A stretch of 64,000 bases of DNA. Source: Sphingopyxis italica (lineage in GTDB: Bacteria > Pseudomonadota > Alphaproteobacteria > Sphingomonadales > Sphingomonadaceae). The notes under the pieces are model-generated. The model was not told the origin of the DNA, made no database searches, and saw only the letters and a program-made list of their open reading frames with translations. The stretch covers positions 1,196,469 through 1,260,468 of the forward strand of contig NZ_JAATIT010000001.1 in assembly GCF_011926545.1 (NCBI RefSeq). Direction: 5' to 3'. Shown here piece by piece: positions 33,155-42,047 of the stretch. The position numbers and the translations under genes are program-made. How positions within the stretch are numbered: the first letter of the stretch is position 1; the number at the start of each line of letters is the position of its first letter.

Positions 33155-33892
33155 TCAGGCGTTCCTTATCTCGAAGCGGACGGTCATCACCTTCCAGCTT
33201 TCCTCGGGCACCCCGCCGCGCGTCGCGGGCTTGAAACGCCATTTGGCGAGCGCGCGGCGCTTCGTCGCCTCGAAAAAGGCGGGGCTGTCGGCGCTGATCA
33301 GCTCGACCGCCTTGACGCGCCCGTCGGTGCCGATCAGCACGCGGACCTTCGCCGCGCCCTCGATCCCGCCGCGCTGCTCGCGCGCCGGATATTCGGGCTG
33401 AAAGGCGCCGGCGAAGCGCGGATCGACGTCGGCGAGCACGAGTTTCGGCTTGGTCGGCGCGACGGGCGGATCGAGCGGGACCGACGGCCCGGTGCCCGTC
33501 CCCGCGGGCGGGACATAGGGCGGAAGCGGCGGCGCCTCGGGCGGGTCCTGCACCACCGTCGGCAGCGGGCTCGGCGGCGCGGTAAATTGCGTTTGCGGCT
33601 GCTGTGTTTGGGGTTTGGGATCAGGCTGGGGTTCGGGTGGCGTGGGCTTGGGCAAGGTGATCGATGTCCACGGCGGCGTGACGGTCGCCGGCTTATCCTC
33701 GACGATCATCGGCGACAGCGCCGCCGCAATGACCAGCGCCGCGGGCAGTCCCACCGCGAACAACGCCGCGAACGGGTGATGGGTTCGGCCGGCGCCATAG
33801 CTGCCGCGCGTTTGCAGTGCCGGGGCGGTGGCCGGGGCCGTTATCGCCTCGGGCGCGACCACAATCGCCGAAATCAGGGGTATCAGGGTCAT
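33155..33892 (-). CDS. tonB: TonB-family energy transducer
   Basis: Periplasm-spanning protein that passes proton-motive energy to outer-membrane receptors. One membrane segment at residues ~45-62 (FAALFAVGLPAALVIAAAL), a proline-rich spacer (PKPTPPEPQPDPKPQTQQPQ), then the C-terminal TonB domain (FQPEYPAREQRGGIEGAAKV ... ALAKWRFKPATRGG). The N-terminal cytoplasmic part is longer than in E. coli TonB. 245 aa. ExbB/ExbD are not adjacent. It could serve the receptor whose end opens the window. Confidence 0.88.
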   Translation of the reverse strand: MTLIPLISAIVVAPEAITAPATAPALQTRGSYGAGRTHHPFAALFAVGLPAALVIAAALSPMIVEDKPATVTPPWTSITLPKPTPPEPQPDPKPQTQQPQTQFTAPPSPLPTVVQDPPEAPPLPPYVPPAGTGTGPSVPLDPPVAPTKPKLVLADVDPRFAGAFQPEYPAREQRGGIEGAAKVRVLIGTDGRVKAVELISADSPAFFEATKRRALAKWRFKPATRGGVPEESWKVMTVRFEIRNA

Positions 33893-33959
33893 GGCATCTC
33901 TCCTTGCCTGTCGACCCGGCCCGGGCGGCTGTCGACCGCCGCCATCAGCCCGGTCACGC

Positions 33960-33992
33960 AGTAATGATGTTATAACGTTACCTGCTTGTCAA
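33960..33992 (-). promoter_or_regulatory. Candidate promoter/operator of tonB
   Basis: Read on the minus strand, a perfect TTGACA (33992-33987) precedes an AT-rich GTTATAAC palindrome (about 33968-33975). The spacing to a good -10 hexamer is not ideal (TATAAC is 12 bp away), so this may be an operator overlapping a promoter. The GTTATAAC core resembles half of a metal-responsive (Zur-like) site, but that is only a resemblance. Confidence 0.35.
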
Positions 33993-34124
33993 GCCGATTA
34001 CTTGACTCTGCTCCCCTGCGAAGACGGGGCGCATCTCCCGCCGCTGATCTTCAACCAGCCGGGCTTGGCCGCAAAATCGGGTGACGGGCTTCCGCCCTTC
34101 GCACGGACGCGATGATGGCTTTCG

Positions 34125-35444
34125 TTATGAGCCCCCGGCCGCCGCCAGCCGCGCGACCGCTTCGTCCTTGTCGATCAGCGGCAGCAACTCCGCCATGTCC
34201 GGCCCATGGTCGCGCCCCGTCAGCGCGCGGCGCAGCGGCAGGAAGAGCGCGCGGCCCTTGGCCCCCGTCGCCGCCTTCACCGCGCCGGTCAGCGCGTGCC
34301 AGGGGTCGCTCGCCCAGTCGATGCCCGGCGCGGCGGCGGCGGCGGCGGCGAGCACCGCGCGGTCGCCCGCATCGGCGGGCGGCGGCGCCAAGGGACCATC
34401 GAACACCGGCAGCCAGTCGGCCGCCTCGGCCACCGTCATCAAATTCGGGCGAATCGCGTTCCAGCGCGCTTCGCCGATCGCGGCGGGCAGCCGTTCGGCG
34501 ACCGCGGCATGATCGGTGTGATGGAGGATCTTTTGACCCAGCAGCGCCAGTTCGGCCTCGTCAAAGCGCGCGGGGGCGCGGCCGAAGCGCGCGAAATCGA
34601 TGCCCTCGATCAGCGGCGCCGCATCGGTCACCGGCTCGACCGGATCGCTGGTGCCGAGCCGCGCAAGCAGCGCGACGAGCGCGACCGGCTCGATCCCGTC
34701 CGCGCGCAGGCTCGCCATGCCGAGCGAGCCCAGCCGCTTCGATAATTTGCCCTCGGTCCCGACGAGCAGCGCCTCATGCGCGAAGTGGGGCGGCGCCTCG
34801 CCGAGCGCCGCGAACATCTGGATCTGCACCGCGGTGTTCGACACATGATCCTCACCGCGCACGACATGGCTGATCCCCATCGCGATGTCGTCGATCACGC
34901 TCGGCAGCAGATAGAGCCAACTGCCGTCGGCGCGCCGCACCACCGGGTCGGACATCGTCTTCGGCTCGAAATGCTGCGGCCCCCGGACCATGTCGATCCA
35001 TTCGATCGCGGCGTCATGGTCGAGCCGGAAGCGCCAATGCGGTGCGACGCCCTCGGGCACCGGCGCATCGCCCGGCTTGCGCTCGTAAACCGGTGGCAGC
35101 CCGCGCGAGAGCAATATCTTGCGGCGAATGTCGAGTTCCTCGGGCGTCTCGTAACAGGCGTAGACGCGCCCGGCCGCCTTCAATTTCTCGAACTCACCCT
35201 CGTACAGCGCGAAACGCGCCGACTGGCGCTCCTCGCCGTCGATGTCGAGGCCGAGCCAGGCCAGGTCGGCGCGAATCGCATCGACATATTCTTCTTTCGA
35301 CCGCTCGAGGTCGGTATCGTCGATGCGGAGCAGAAAGCGCCCGCCATGCTTGCGCGCCCACAGCCAATTATGGAGCGCGGTGCGGACATTGCCGACATGC
35401 AGGCTGCCGGTGGGCGAGGGGGCGAAGCGGGTCGTGACGGTCAT
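34125..35444 (-). CDS. gltX: Glutamate--tRNA ligase, second alphaproteobacterial type
   Basis: Class I synthetase. N-terminal TRFAPSPTGSLHVGNVRTAL carries the HIGH-like motif; EGKLSKRLGS is the KMSKS equivalent. The C-terminal anticodon domain is short (total 439 aa against ~470), typical of the second GluRS found in many alphaproteobacteria, where one copy can charge tRNA-Gln for later amidation. Which tRNA this one charges cannot be decided here. Confidence 0.92.
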   Translation of the reverse strand: MTVTTRFAPSPTGSLHVGNVRTALHNWLWARKHGGRFLLRIDDTDLERSKEEYVDAIRADLAWLGLDIDGEERQSARFALYEGEFEKLKAAGRVYACYETPEELDIRRKILLSRGLPPVYERKPGDAPVPEGVAPHWRFRLDHDAAIEWIDMVRGPQHFEPKTMSDPVVRRADGSWLYLLPSVIDDIAMGISHVVRGEDHVSNTAVQIQMFAALGEAPPHFAHEALLVGTEGKLSKRLGSLGMASLRADGIEPVALVALLARLGTSDPVEPVTDAAPLIEGIDFARFGRAPARFDEAELALLGQKILHHTDHAAVAERLPAAIGEARWNAIRPNLMTVAEAADWLPVFDGPLAPPPADAGDRAVLAAAAAAAPGIDWASDPWHALTGAVKAATGAKGRALFLPLRRALTGRDHGPDMAELLPLIDKDEAVARLAAAGGS

Positions 35445-35497
35445 GCCGGCGCCTATAGCGGGATTCGTCCGCGACGCGATAGAGCTAGACGGCCGCC

Positions 35498-37159
35498 CTA
35501 CCCCGTCCTGAACCCGTGCGTGATCGGATAGCGCCGGTCGCGCCCGAAATTGCGCGTCGACAATTTGACCCCCGGCGGCGCCTGCCGGCGCTTATATTCG
35601 GCGAGCATGAGCAGCCGTTCGATCCGCGCTACCACCTCGCGGTCGAAGCCGTAACGCGCGACCACATCGTCGACGCTCGCCTCTTCCTCGACCAGCATAT
35701 GCAGCATCCGGTCGAGATCGGCATAAGGCGGCAGGCTGTCCTCGTCCTTCTGGTCGGGGCGCAGTTCGGCGCTCGGCGGCTTTGTGACGATATTTTCGGG
35801 CATCACCGGGGTCACCCGGTTGCGCGACAGGCGCGGCACATTTTCGTTGCGCCACTTGGCGATCGCGAAGACCGTCATTTTGTACGCGTCCTTCAGCGGA
35901 TTGTAGCCGCCCGCCATATCGCCATAGATGGTCGCATAGCCGACGCTCATCTCGCTCTTGTTGCCCGTCGTCAGCAGCATCGGGCCGAATTTGTTGCTGA
36001 GCGCCATCAGCGTCACCCCGCGGATGCGCGACTGGACATTTTCCTCGGTGATGTCGACGTCCTTGTCGGCAAAGCTGCCCGCGAGCATCGCGTCGAACGC
36101 CTCGACCGCGGGCACGATCGGGATCGTGTCGAGCCGGCATCCGATCATCCGCGCGCATTCAGCGGCATCGTCCAGGCTTTCCTTGCTCGTGTAGCGGCTC
36201 GGCAGCATCACGCACCAGACTTTGTCGGGGCCGAGCGCGTCGGCGGCGATCGCGGCGCAGATCGCCGAATCGATCCCGCCCGACAGCCCGAGCACGACGC
36301 CGGGGAAGCGATTGCGCTCGACATAGTCGCGCAAGCTGACGATCATCGCGCTATAGATGTCGGCCGGATGCGCTTCCCATTCGGCGATCGCGCCGGGTTC
36401 GCACCTCCAGCGTCCGTCGCCCGCGTTCGTCCAGCGCGTAACGCGCTCCTCGGCTTCCCAGTCGACGAGCCGATGCGCGGCCTGCCCGTCGTCATTAAGC
36501 ACGAACGAACAGCCGTCGAACACCAGCTCGTCCTGCCCGCCGATGCGGTTGAGGAAGATCAGCGGCAATTGGGTTTCGGCAACGCGGCTCGCGAACACCT
36601 GCGTCAGCCGGCGCTCGTCCTTGTCGATTTCATAGGGGCTGCCGTTGAGCGAGATCAGCAGTTCGGCGCCCTGCGCGGCGAGATGCCGGCACACCGTCGG
36701 CAGCCAGCCATCCTCGCAGATCGGCAGGCCGAGCTTGATCCCGCGCCATTCGACGATGTCGGGCAGCGGCCCGGGAACGAAGACGCGCTTCTCGTCGAAG
36801 GTGCCGTAATTGGGGAGTTCATGCTTGCGCCGCGTCGCGACGATTTTCCCGCCGTCGAGCAAGGCGACGATATTATAGAGGTCTTCGCCCTCTCGCTCGA
36901 CCGACCCGACGAGCATCGCCGGGCCGCCGTCGGCGGTCTCGGCGGCCAGCTCGGCGAGGAGCTTCGCCGCGCGCTCGGCGAGCGCGGGCTTCAGCACCAG
37001 ATCCTCGGGCGGATAGCCGATCAGCTGGAATTCGGGATAGAGGATCAGGTCGGCGCCCCTATGCCGCGCCCGAACGCTACGCATCGCGTCGGCATTGGCG
37101 GCAAGGTCGCCGACGACCTGCGTCATCTGCGACAGGACGATGGTGAGCTGTTGGATCAT
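35498..37159 (-). CDS. nadE: Glutamine-dependent NAD+ synthetase
   Basis: Last step of NAD synthesis. The N-terminal carbon-nitrogen hydrolase domain (residues ~1-270) supplies ammonia from glutamine; catalytic Glu in LILYPEFQLIGYPPEDL, Lys in RRKHELPNYGTFDE and Cys in LGLPICEDGW. The C-terminal synthetase has the P-loop VLGLSGGIDSAICAAIAAD and 'LLTTGNKSEMSVGYATIYGD' (split). 553 aa is full length. Confidence 0.94.
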   Translation of the reverse strand: MIQQLTIVLSQMTQVVGDLAANADAMRSVRARHRGADLILYPEFQLIGYPPEDLVLKPALAERAAKLLAELAAETADGGPAMLVGSVEREGEDLYNIVALLDGGKIVATRRKHELPNYGTFDEKRVFVPGPLPDIVEWRGIKLGLPICEDGWLPTVCRHLAAQGAELLISLNGSPYEIDKDERRLTQVFASRVAETQLPLIFLNRIGGQDELVFDGCSFVLNDDGQAAHRLVDWEAEERVTRWTNAGDGRWRCEPGAIAEWEAHPADIYSAMIVSLRDYVERNRFPGVVLGLSGGIDSAICAAIAADALGPDKVWCVMLPSRYTSKESLDDAAECARMIGCRLDTIPIVPAVEAFDAMLAGSFADKDVDITEENVQSRIRGVTLMALSNKFGPMLLTTGNKSEMSVGYATIYGDMAGGYNPLKDAYKMTVFAIAKWRNENVPRLSRNRVTPVMPENIVTKPPSAELRPDQKDEDSLPPYADLDRMLHMLVEEEASVDDVVARYGFDREVVARIERLLMLAEYKRRQAPPGVKLSTRNFGRDRRYPITHGFRTG

Positions 37160-37304
37160 GCGCCGGGTTTAGGCGCAAGCCGGACGATTTCAACCGAAGA
37201 CCGATGTCCGCAACGCCCCCGGTGGCTTTAACCCCTTCCCCTTCTCTCCCGCGCTGGCTAAGGGGGCGCGCAATCCCACCCCGCGCGAAAGGGCTTCGCA
37301 CCCC

Positions 37305-38240
37305 ATGAAACTCATCTCCGGCAACAGCAACCTGCCGCTGGCCCGCGCGATCGCGGACTATCTCGAGCTGCCGCTCACCGACACCAGCGTGCGCCGCTTC
37401 GCCGACGAGGAAGTCTTCGTCGAAATCCACGAGAATGTCCGCGGCCAGGACGTCTTCGTCGTCCAGCCAACGAACTTTCCCGCGAACGACAATCTGATGG
37501 AGCTGCTCATCATCAACGACGCGCTGCGCCGCGCCTCGGCGAAGCGCATCACCGCGGTCGTTCCCTATTTCGGCTATGCGCGCCAGGACCGCAAACCCGG
37601 TCCGCGCACCCCGATCTCGGCGAAGCTCGTCGCGAACCTGATCACGACCTCGGGCGCCGACCGCGTGCTCGCGATCGACCTGCACGCCGGGCAGATCCAG
37701 GGTTTCTTCGACATCCCGACCGACAATCTCTATGCCGCGCCGGTGATGAGCGCCGATATCCAGGCGCGCTTCGCCGGCAAGAATCTGATGGTCGTCTCGC
37801 CCGACGTCGGCGGCGTCGTGCGCGCGCGCGCGCTCGCCAAGCGCCTCGACAACGCCCCGCTCGCGATCGTCGACAAACGGCGTGAACGCGCCGGCGAATC
37901 GGAAGTGATGAACATCATCGGCGACGTGTCGGGCCGCTTCTGCATCCTGATCGACGACATCGTCGATTCGGCGGGCACGCTCTGCAACGCTGCCGCCGCG
38001 CTCAAGGCCGCCGGCGCCGAGGGCGTCGTCGCCTATTGCACCCACGGCGTGCTGTCGGGCGGCGCGGTCGCACGCGTCGATGCGAGTGAGCTCACCGAAC
38101 TCGTCATCACCGATTCGATCCAGCCGACCGACGCGGTGAACGACAGCGGCAAGGTCCGCGCGCTCACCGTCGCGCCCTTGCTCGGCGAAGCGATCAAGCG
38201 CATCGCCGACGAGACGTCGGTCTCCTCGCTGTTCGACTGA
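37305..38240 (+). CDS. prs: Ribose-phosphate pyrophosphokinase
   Basis: Makes PRPP for nucleotide, His and NAD synthesis. [19 protein letters not shown] at the start, [20 protein letters not shown] for [20 protein letters not shown] and the PRPP-binding signature [17 protein letters not shown] are all present. 311 aa. About 145 bp of promoter space separates it from the divergent nadE gene, whose enzyme uses a PRPP-derived nucleotide. Confidence 0.95.
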   Translation: MKLISGNSNLPLARAIADYLELPLTDTSVRRFADEEVFVEIHENVRGQDVFVVQPTNFPANDNLMELLIINDALRRASAKRITAVVPYFGYARQDRKPGPRTPISAKLVANLITTSGADRVLAIDLHAGQIQGFFDIPTDNLYAAPVMSADIQARFAGKNLMVVSPDVGGVVRARALAKRLDNAPLAIVDKRRERAGESEVMNIIGDVSGRFCILIDDIVDSAGTLCNAAAALKAAGAEGVVAYCTHGVLSGGAVARVDASELTELVITDSIQPTDAVNDSGKVRALTVAPLLGEAIKRIADETSVSSLFD

Positions 38241-38246
38241 CCCGCG

Positions 38247-38789
38247 TCAGCGCGCGACCAGCGCGCCGACGATAGAATCGAGCTGGCGCCGGAAACTCGC
38301 GTGATCGGGCACGGCATGGACCAGCCCGCGCGCCGTCCAGCACAGCGCCTGCGCCATGCTGCCCGCGCGCGCGACCGCCGAGCCGGGGCCGCTCAAACGG
38401 ATCGCTTCGGCCATCGCGGCGACCAGCCGCCGTTCGGTGGCGCGCGCCGCGTCGGGCGGATCGCGCTGGAGCATCGCGATGATTTCGGCGCCATGCGGCG
38501 AGGCGTGGAGCGCCGCCATATGCCGCCCCACCCACGCATCGAGCGCATCGGCCAGCCGCTCGGCAAGCGTCTTCGCCGGCTGTTCGATACTGGCGAGCGC
38601 GGCCGCGAGCGAGCTATCGACCAAGCCCCTGGTCGCCCAATCGATCAGCGCGCCCTTCGACCCGAAGCGCAGATAAAGCGCCTGGCGCGAGACGCCGAGC
38701 GCCGCGGCGACATCCTCCATCGATGCCTTGCGCGGCCCGTAGCGCGCGAAAGTCGCGACGATCGGATCGAGAGGAAAATCGCCCGCCAT
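38247..38789 (-). CDS. TetR/AcrR-family transcriptional regulator
   Basis: 180-residue regulator. N-terminal helix-turn-helix at residues ~10-50 (VATFARYGPRKASMEDVAAALGVSRQALYLRFGSKGAL, quoted in part as VSRQALYLRFGSKGAL). The C-terminal ligand-binding part is helical and unassigned. A perfect 13-bp inverted repeat lies 6 bp before its start codon and is probably its own operator. It is divergent from the hisN-like gene, which may be co-regulated, and converges on prs with a 6-bp gap. Confidence 0.88.
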   Translation of the reverse strand: MAGDFPLDPIVATFARYGPRKASMEDVAAALGVSRQALYLRFGSKGALIDWATRGLVDSSLAAALASIEQPAKTLAERLADALDAWVGRHMAALHASPHGAEIIAMLQRDPPDAARATERRLVAAMAEAIRLSGPGSAVARAGSMAQALCWTARGLVHAVPDHASFRRQLDSIVGALVAR

Positions 38790-38795
38790 AATGCG

Positions 38796-38829
38796 CGATT
38801 TTACAATTTATATCTTAATTGTAAAATCG
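38796..38829. promoter_or_regulatory. TetR-type operator, perfect 13-bp inverted repeat
   Basis: CGATTTTACAATT (38796-38808) and AATTGTAAAATCG (38817-38829) are exact complements separated by the 8-bp AT spacer TATATCTT. It sits in the divergent region between the TetR-family gene and the hisN-like gene, the place and shape expected of an autoregulatory operator. The AT-rich core contrasts sharply with the surrounding GC-rich DNA. Confidence 0.8.
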
Positions 38830-38907
38830 ATAAAATTGGGACCCGGAAGGGCGCAAATAGCTTTGCATGGGCTGGCGGTGCGGCGCGCGCTGGGCTAGCG
38901 CGAAGCC

Positions 38908-39690
38908 ATGTCGATCACCTCTGACCTCGCGCTCGCCCATCGCCTCGCCGACGCCGCCGGCGAAGCGATCCGCCCGCTCTTTCGCTCCAACTGGGTCCAC
39001 GAAGCGAAGGCCGACGCCTCGCCCGTCACCGAAGCCGACCGCGCCGCCGAAGCCGCGATGCGCCGCCTGCTCGATGCCGAGGCGCCGCGCGATGGCATCA
39101 TCGGCGAGGAATATGGCGCCGAGCGCCCCGAAGCTTCGCGCCAATGGGTGCTCGACCCGATCGACGGCACGGTCAGCTTCATGGCGGGCCGCCCGATCTT
39201 CGGCACGCTGATCGCGCTGCTGCAGGACGGCTGGCCCTTGATCGGGATCATCGACCAGCCGATCGCCGGCGAACGCTGGGTCGGCGCGGCGGGGCATCCG
39301 ACTTTATTCAATGGCGCGCCCGCGACGACGCGCGCCTGCCGCAACCTGTCCGATGCCGTGCTCGCGACGACCGGCCCGCAATATTTCAGCGACCATGACG
39401 GCGAGCATTTCATGGCGCTCGCCGCGAAGACGTCGCACAAGCGGATGCTCTTCGGCGGCGACTGCTATAATTACGGCCTGCTCGCGAGCGGCCATATCGA
39501 TATGGTCGTCGAGGCGGGGCTCAAGCTCCACGACTTCGCCGCGCTGGTGCCGATCGTCGAAGGGGCGGGCGGGACGATGTGCGACTGGAACGGCGACCCG
39601 CTGCACAGCGAGAGCGCGGGCCATGTCATCGCCTTGGGCGATCCCGCGCGGCTCGAAGATGTGATCGAAGGGCTCGCCTGCCACCACTGA
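38908..39690 (+). CDS. hisN: Inositol monophosphatase-family protein, probably histidinol-phosphatase
   Basis: Mg-dependent phosphatase. SPVTEADRAAEAAMR, IIGEEYGAE, VLDPIDGTVSFMAGRP (metal-binding DPIDGT) and LKLHDFAALVPIVEGAGG (late metal Asp; the family usually has W-D, here H-D) are visible. The 'FGGDCYNYGLLASGHIDMVV' segment matches the HisN subgroup that dephosphorylates histidinol phosphate. 260 aa. Substrate choice is inferred from the subgroup pattern; a broader phosphatase role is possible. Confidence 0.8.
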   Translation: MSITSDLALAHRLADAAGEAIRPLFRSNWVHEAKADASPVTEADRAAEAAMRRLLDAEAPRDGIIGEEYGAERPEASRQWVLDPIDGTVSFMAGRPIFGTLIALLQDGWPLIGIIDQPIAGERWVGAAGHPTLFNGAPATTRACRNLSDAVLATTGPQYFSDHDGEHFMALAAKTSHKRMLFGGDCYNYGLLASGHIDMVVEAGLKLHDFAALVPIVEGAGGTMCDWNGDPLHSESAGHVIALGDPARLEDVIEGLACHH

Positions 39691-39706
39691 AGAGAAGGAA
39701 GCGATT

Positions 39707-40057
39707 ATGGCATATGAAGGCAGCTGCCATTGCGGCGCGGTGACCTACAGCGTCGAGAGTGACATTCCCGACACGGCGATGAGCTGCAACTGCTCGCACT
39801 GCCGCCGCAAGGGCTTCCTCCTGACCTTCGTCCCCATCGACCGGTTCCGGCTGGAGAGCGGCGCCGACAAGCTCAAATCCTATCAATTCAACAAGCACAA
39901 CATCGACCATCAATTCTGCGCCGACTGCGGCTGCCAGAGCTTTTCGGTCGGCACCGGCCCCGACGGCGCGAAGATGGCGGCGGTCAACCTGCGCTGCGTC
40001 CCCGCGGCCGACCTCGACGCGCTGAATATCCAGAAGGTTGACGGCGCGAGTTTTTGA
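39707..40057 (+). CDS. GFA-family (CENP-V-like) zinc protein
   Basis: 116-residue protein of the glutathione-dependent formaldehyde-activating enzyme family. Zinc-binding cysteines appear as GSCHCGAVTY, CNCSHCRRKGF and CADCGCQSF. Most family members have unknown substrates; some act on glutathione adducts. It lies 16 bp after the hisN-like gene on the same strand. A paralogue lies at 44040-44450. Confidence 0.85.
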   Translation: MAYEGSCHCGAVTYSVESDIPDTAMSCNCSHCRRKGFLLTFVPIDRFRLESGADKLKSYQFNKHNIDHQFCADCGCQSFSVGTGPDGAKMAAVNLRCVPAADLDALNIQKVDGASF

Positions 40058-40172
40058 TCCCGAATCGCTTGCATTTCCGGGCGAATCCACCTAAGCGCCC
40101 CGCTTCCGATTGTGTCGGCTGGCTGAAAGGGCTGCCAGGCCGATACGCAAACGGACTTCAAAGGAGACCAAA

Positions 40173-40376
40173 ATGCCCAAGATGAAGACCAAGAGCGGTG
40201 TGAAGAAACGCTTCAAATTCACCGCCTCGGGCAAGGTGAAGCACGGCGTCGCCGGCAAGCGCCACCGCCTGAGCAGCCATAATGCAAAATATATCCGCAC
40301 CAACCGCGGCACCAGCGTGCTCAGCGATTCGGACGTGGCCCATGTGCGCCTCTGGGCGCCCTACGGCCTGAAGTAA
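40173..40376 (+). CDS. rpmI: 50S ribosomal protein L35
   Basis: 67 residues, starting MPKMKTKSGVKKRFKFTASG and rich in Lys/Arg. An AAGGAGA ribosome-binding site precedes the ATG at 40173. Followed 13 bp later by rplT, the usual pair. The infC gene that often precedes them is not here, so the promoter should lie in 40058-40172. Confidence 0.96.
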   Translation: MPKMKTKSGVKKRFKFTASGKVKHGVAGKRHRLSSHNAKYIRTNRGTSVLSDSDVAHVRLWAPYGLK

Positions 40377-40389
40377 GGAGCGCTAGACC

Positions 40390-40755
40390 ATGTCACGCAT
40401 CAAACGCGGCGTCACCACGCGCGCCAAGCACAAGCGCGTATTGGATCAGGCGAAGGGCTATTATGGCCGTCGCAAGAACACGATCCGCATCGCCAAGCAG
40501 GCGGTCGAAAAGGCCGGCCAATATGCTTATCGCGACCGCAAGGTTAAGAAGCGGAGCTTCCGGGCTCTCTGGATCCAGCGCATCAACGCCGCGGTCCGCG
40601 CCGAAGGCCTGACCTATTCGCAGTTCATGCACGGCGTGAAGCTCGCCGGCATCGAACTCGACCGCAAGGTCATGGCCGACCTCGCGATGAACGAAGGCGG
40701 CGTGTTCACCGCGATCATCGCGCAGGCGAAGGCGGCGCTGCCCAAGGCGGCCTGA
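40390..40755 (+). CDS. rplT: 50S ribosomal protein L20
   Basis: 121 residues: [59 protein letters not shown] are diagnostic. It binds 23S rRNA early in assembly and in many bacteria represses its own operon. A strong terminator follows at 40782. Confidence 0.96.
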   Translation: MSRIKRGVTTRAKHKRVLDQAKGYYGRRKNTIRIAKQAVEKAGQYAYRDRKVKKRSFRALWIQRINAAVRAEGLTYSQFMHGVKLAGIELDRKVMADLAMNEGGVFTAIIAQAKAALPKAA

Positions 40756-40781
40756 CGCTTTCAGCCAAGGCAAATGAGATC

Positions 40782-40810
40782 AAGGGCGGTCCTGAGGGGC
40801 CGCCCTTTTT
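40782..40810 (+). terminator. Rho-independent terminator of rpmI-rplT
   Basis: AAGGGCGG pairs with CCGCCCTT with further CC/GG pairing in the loop, followed by five Ts, 27 bp after the rplT stop. Confidence 0.85.
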
Positions 40811-40858
40811 CGTTGGGTCACGCGTGTATCGAATGCCGGGTTACGGGCGGAAGCCCCC

Positions 40859-41000
40859 GATCCTCCCCGGCACGGGGAGGGGGACCACCGAAGGTGGTGG
40901 AGGGGCAGGTGCGGAGTCGCGTGACGCATAGAGGACAGGAAACACCTCGCGTGCCCCTCCACCATGCTTCGCATGGTCCCCCTCCCCCAAGGGGGAGGAT
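40859..41000. repeat. Long intergenic inverted repeat, ATCCTCCCC...GGGGGACCACC family
   Basis: GATCCTCCCC ... GGGGAGGGGGACCACCGAAG, GGTGGTGGAGGGGCA on the left is mirrored by TGCCCCTCCACC, ATGGTCCCCCTCCCCC and GGGGGAGGATC on the right, around a ~45-bp centre. Each side also contains its own small hairpin. This is a frequent repeat type in sphingomonad genomes; it lies between rplT and the LysR gene and codes for nothing. Confidence 0.75.
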
Positions 41001-41036
41001 CGTCAGCTCACCACCCCGAAACCGCCCTTCCGACCC

Positions 41037-41927
41037 TCAATCCAACCCCGCCGCCCGCATCCGCGCCTTCATCGCGGCGACGAACGAGCGCACCGAGGGC
41101 AAGCCCGCGCGCGACGGCTCGAACAGCAGATGGACCGGCAGCGGCGGCGGCGCTTCGTCCGCCAGCAGCGAAATAAGCCGCCCCGCATCGACCGCCTCGG
41201 CGAGCTGATAGCTCAAGAGATTGGCGATCCCCAGCCCCGCCTCGGCCGCCGCCAGCACCCCGTCGACGCTGTTGACGACGAGCCGCGGCGGCGCATCGAG
41301 CCGCCAGCGCCGCGACGCGAATTGCCATTCGGCCGCCCAGCGCGGCCCCATCGTGCCGATCAGCTCGTGGCCCGCCAGCTCCTCGACCGTCGCCGGCGCC
41401 CCGCGCCGCGCGAGATAGGCGGGGCTCGCGACAAGCATCTGGCGCACCCGGTCGATCCGCACCGCCTTCAGCGCCGAATCGGCGAGCGGCCCGATCCGCA
41501 CCGCGACGTCGATGCCCTCCTCGACGATGCGGACGTTGCGGTCGATCAGCATCATCCGCACGGCAAGCCCGGCGTGCTGCGCCATCAACTCGCCCACGAC
41601 CGGCAGCACATGCAGGCGCCCGAACATCACCGGCGCGGTCAGGTGCAGCTGTCCGCGCGGTTCGGCCTCGGCGCCGCGCAGCTCGCGCTCGGCGCCCGCG
41701 AGTTCGGCGAGGATGCGCCGCGCCTGCTCCAGAAAGCCAGCGCCCGCCTCGGTCAGCGCGACCGCGCGCGTCGAGCGGTGGAACAGGCGCGTCCCCAGCC
41801 TGGCCTCGAGCGCGGCGATCCCGCGCGTCACGGCGGGCGGCGAACTGCCGAGCTTGCGCGCGGCGGCCGCGAAACCGCCCTCGCTCGCGACCGCGACGAA
41901 CATTTCCAGCGTCAGCAACCGGTCCAT
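41037..41927 (-). CDS. LysR-family transcriptional regulator
   Basis: 296-residue regulator. N-terminal winged helix at residues ~1-60 (LEMFVAVASEGGFAAAARKL, TRGIAALEARLGTRLFHRST) and a periplasmic-binding-protein-like effector domain. It is divergent from the flavin/GST/tautomerase/permease operon at 42048-43961, the standard arrangement for LysR control of the adjacent operon. The effector is unknown; the operon suggests an electrophile or redox-active compound. Confidence 0.9.
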   Translation of the reverse strand: MDRLLTLEMFVAVASEGGFAAAARKLGSSPPAVTRGIAALEARLGTRLFHRSTRAVALTEAGAGFLEQARRILAELAGAERELRGAEAEPRGQLHLTAPVMFGRLHVLPVVGELMAQHAGLAVRMMLIDRNVRIVEEGIDVAVRIGPLADSALKAVRIDRVRQMLVASPAYLARRGAPATVEELAGHELIGTMGPRWAAEWQFASRRWRLDAPPRLVVNSVDGVLAAAEAGLGIANLLSYQLAEAVDAGRLISLLADEAPPPLPVHLLFEPSRAGLPSVRSFVAAMKARMRAAGLD

Positions 41928-41951
41928 GATTATTCCTTAAAACGAAATTAA

Positions 41952-41977
41952 GTTGTGCAATCTTCCGGTATTACAAC
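41952..41977. promoter_or_regulatory. Candidate LysR binding site
   Basis: GTTGT (41952-41956) and ACAAC (41973-41977) form an interrupted inverted repeat in the divergent region between the LysR gene and its likely target operon. The spacer is wider than the classical T-N11-A box, so this is only a candidate. Confidence 0.35.
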
Positions 41978-42047
41978 GAACAGCGCAATTGCCTAAATCG
42001 GTCGCGAGCGAAGGCGGTCCCCTTCGCACCTTTCGAGAGGCCCGCAG

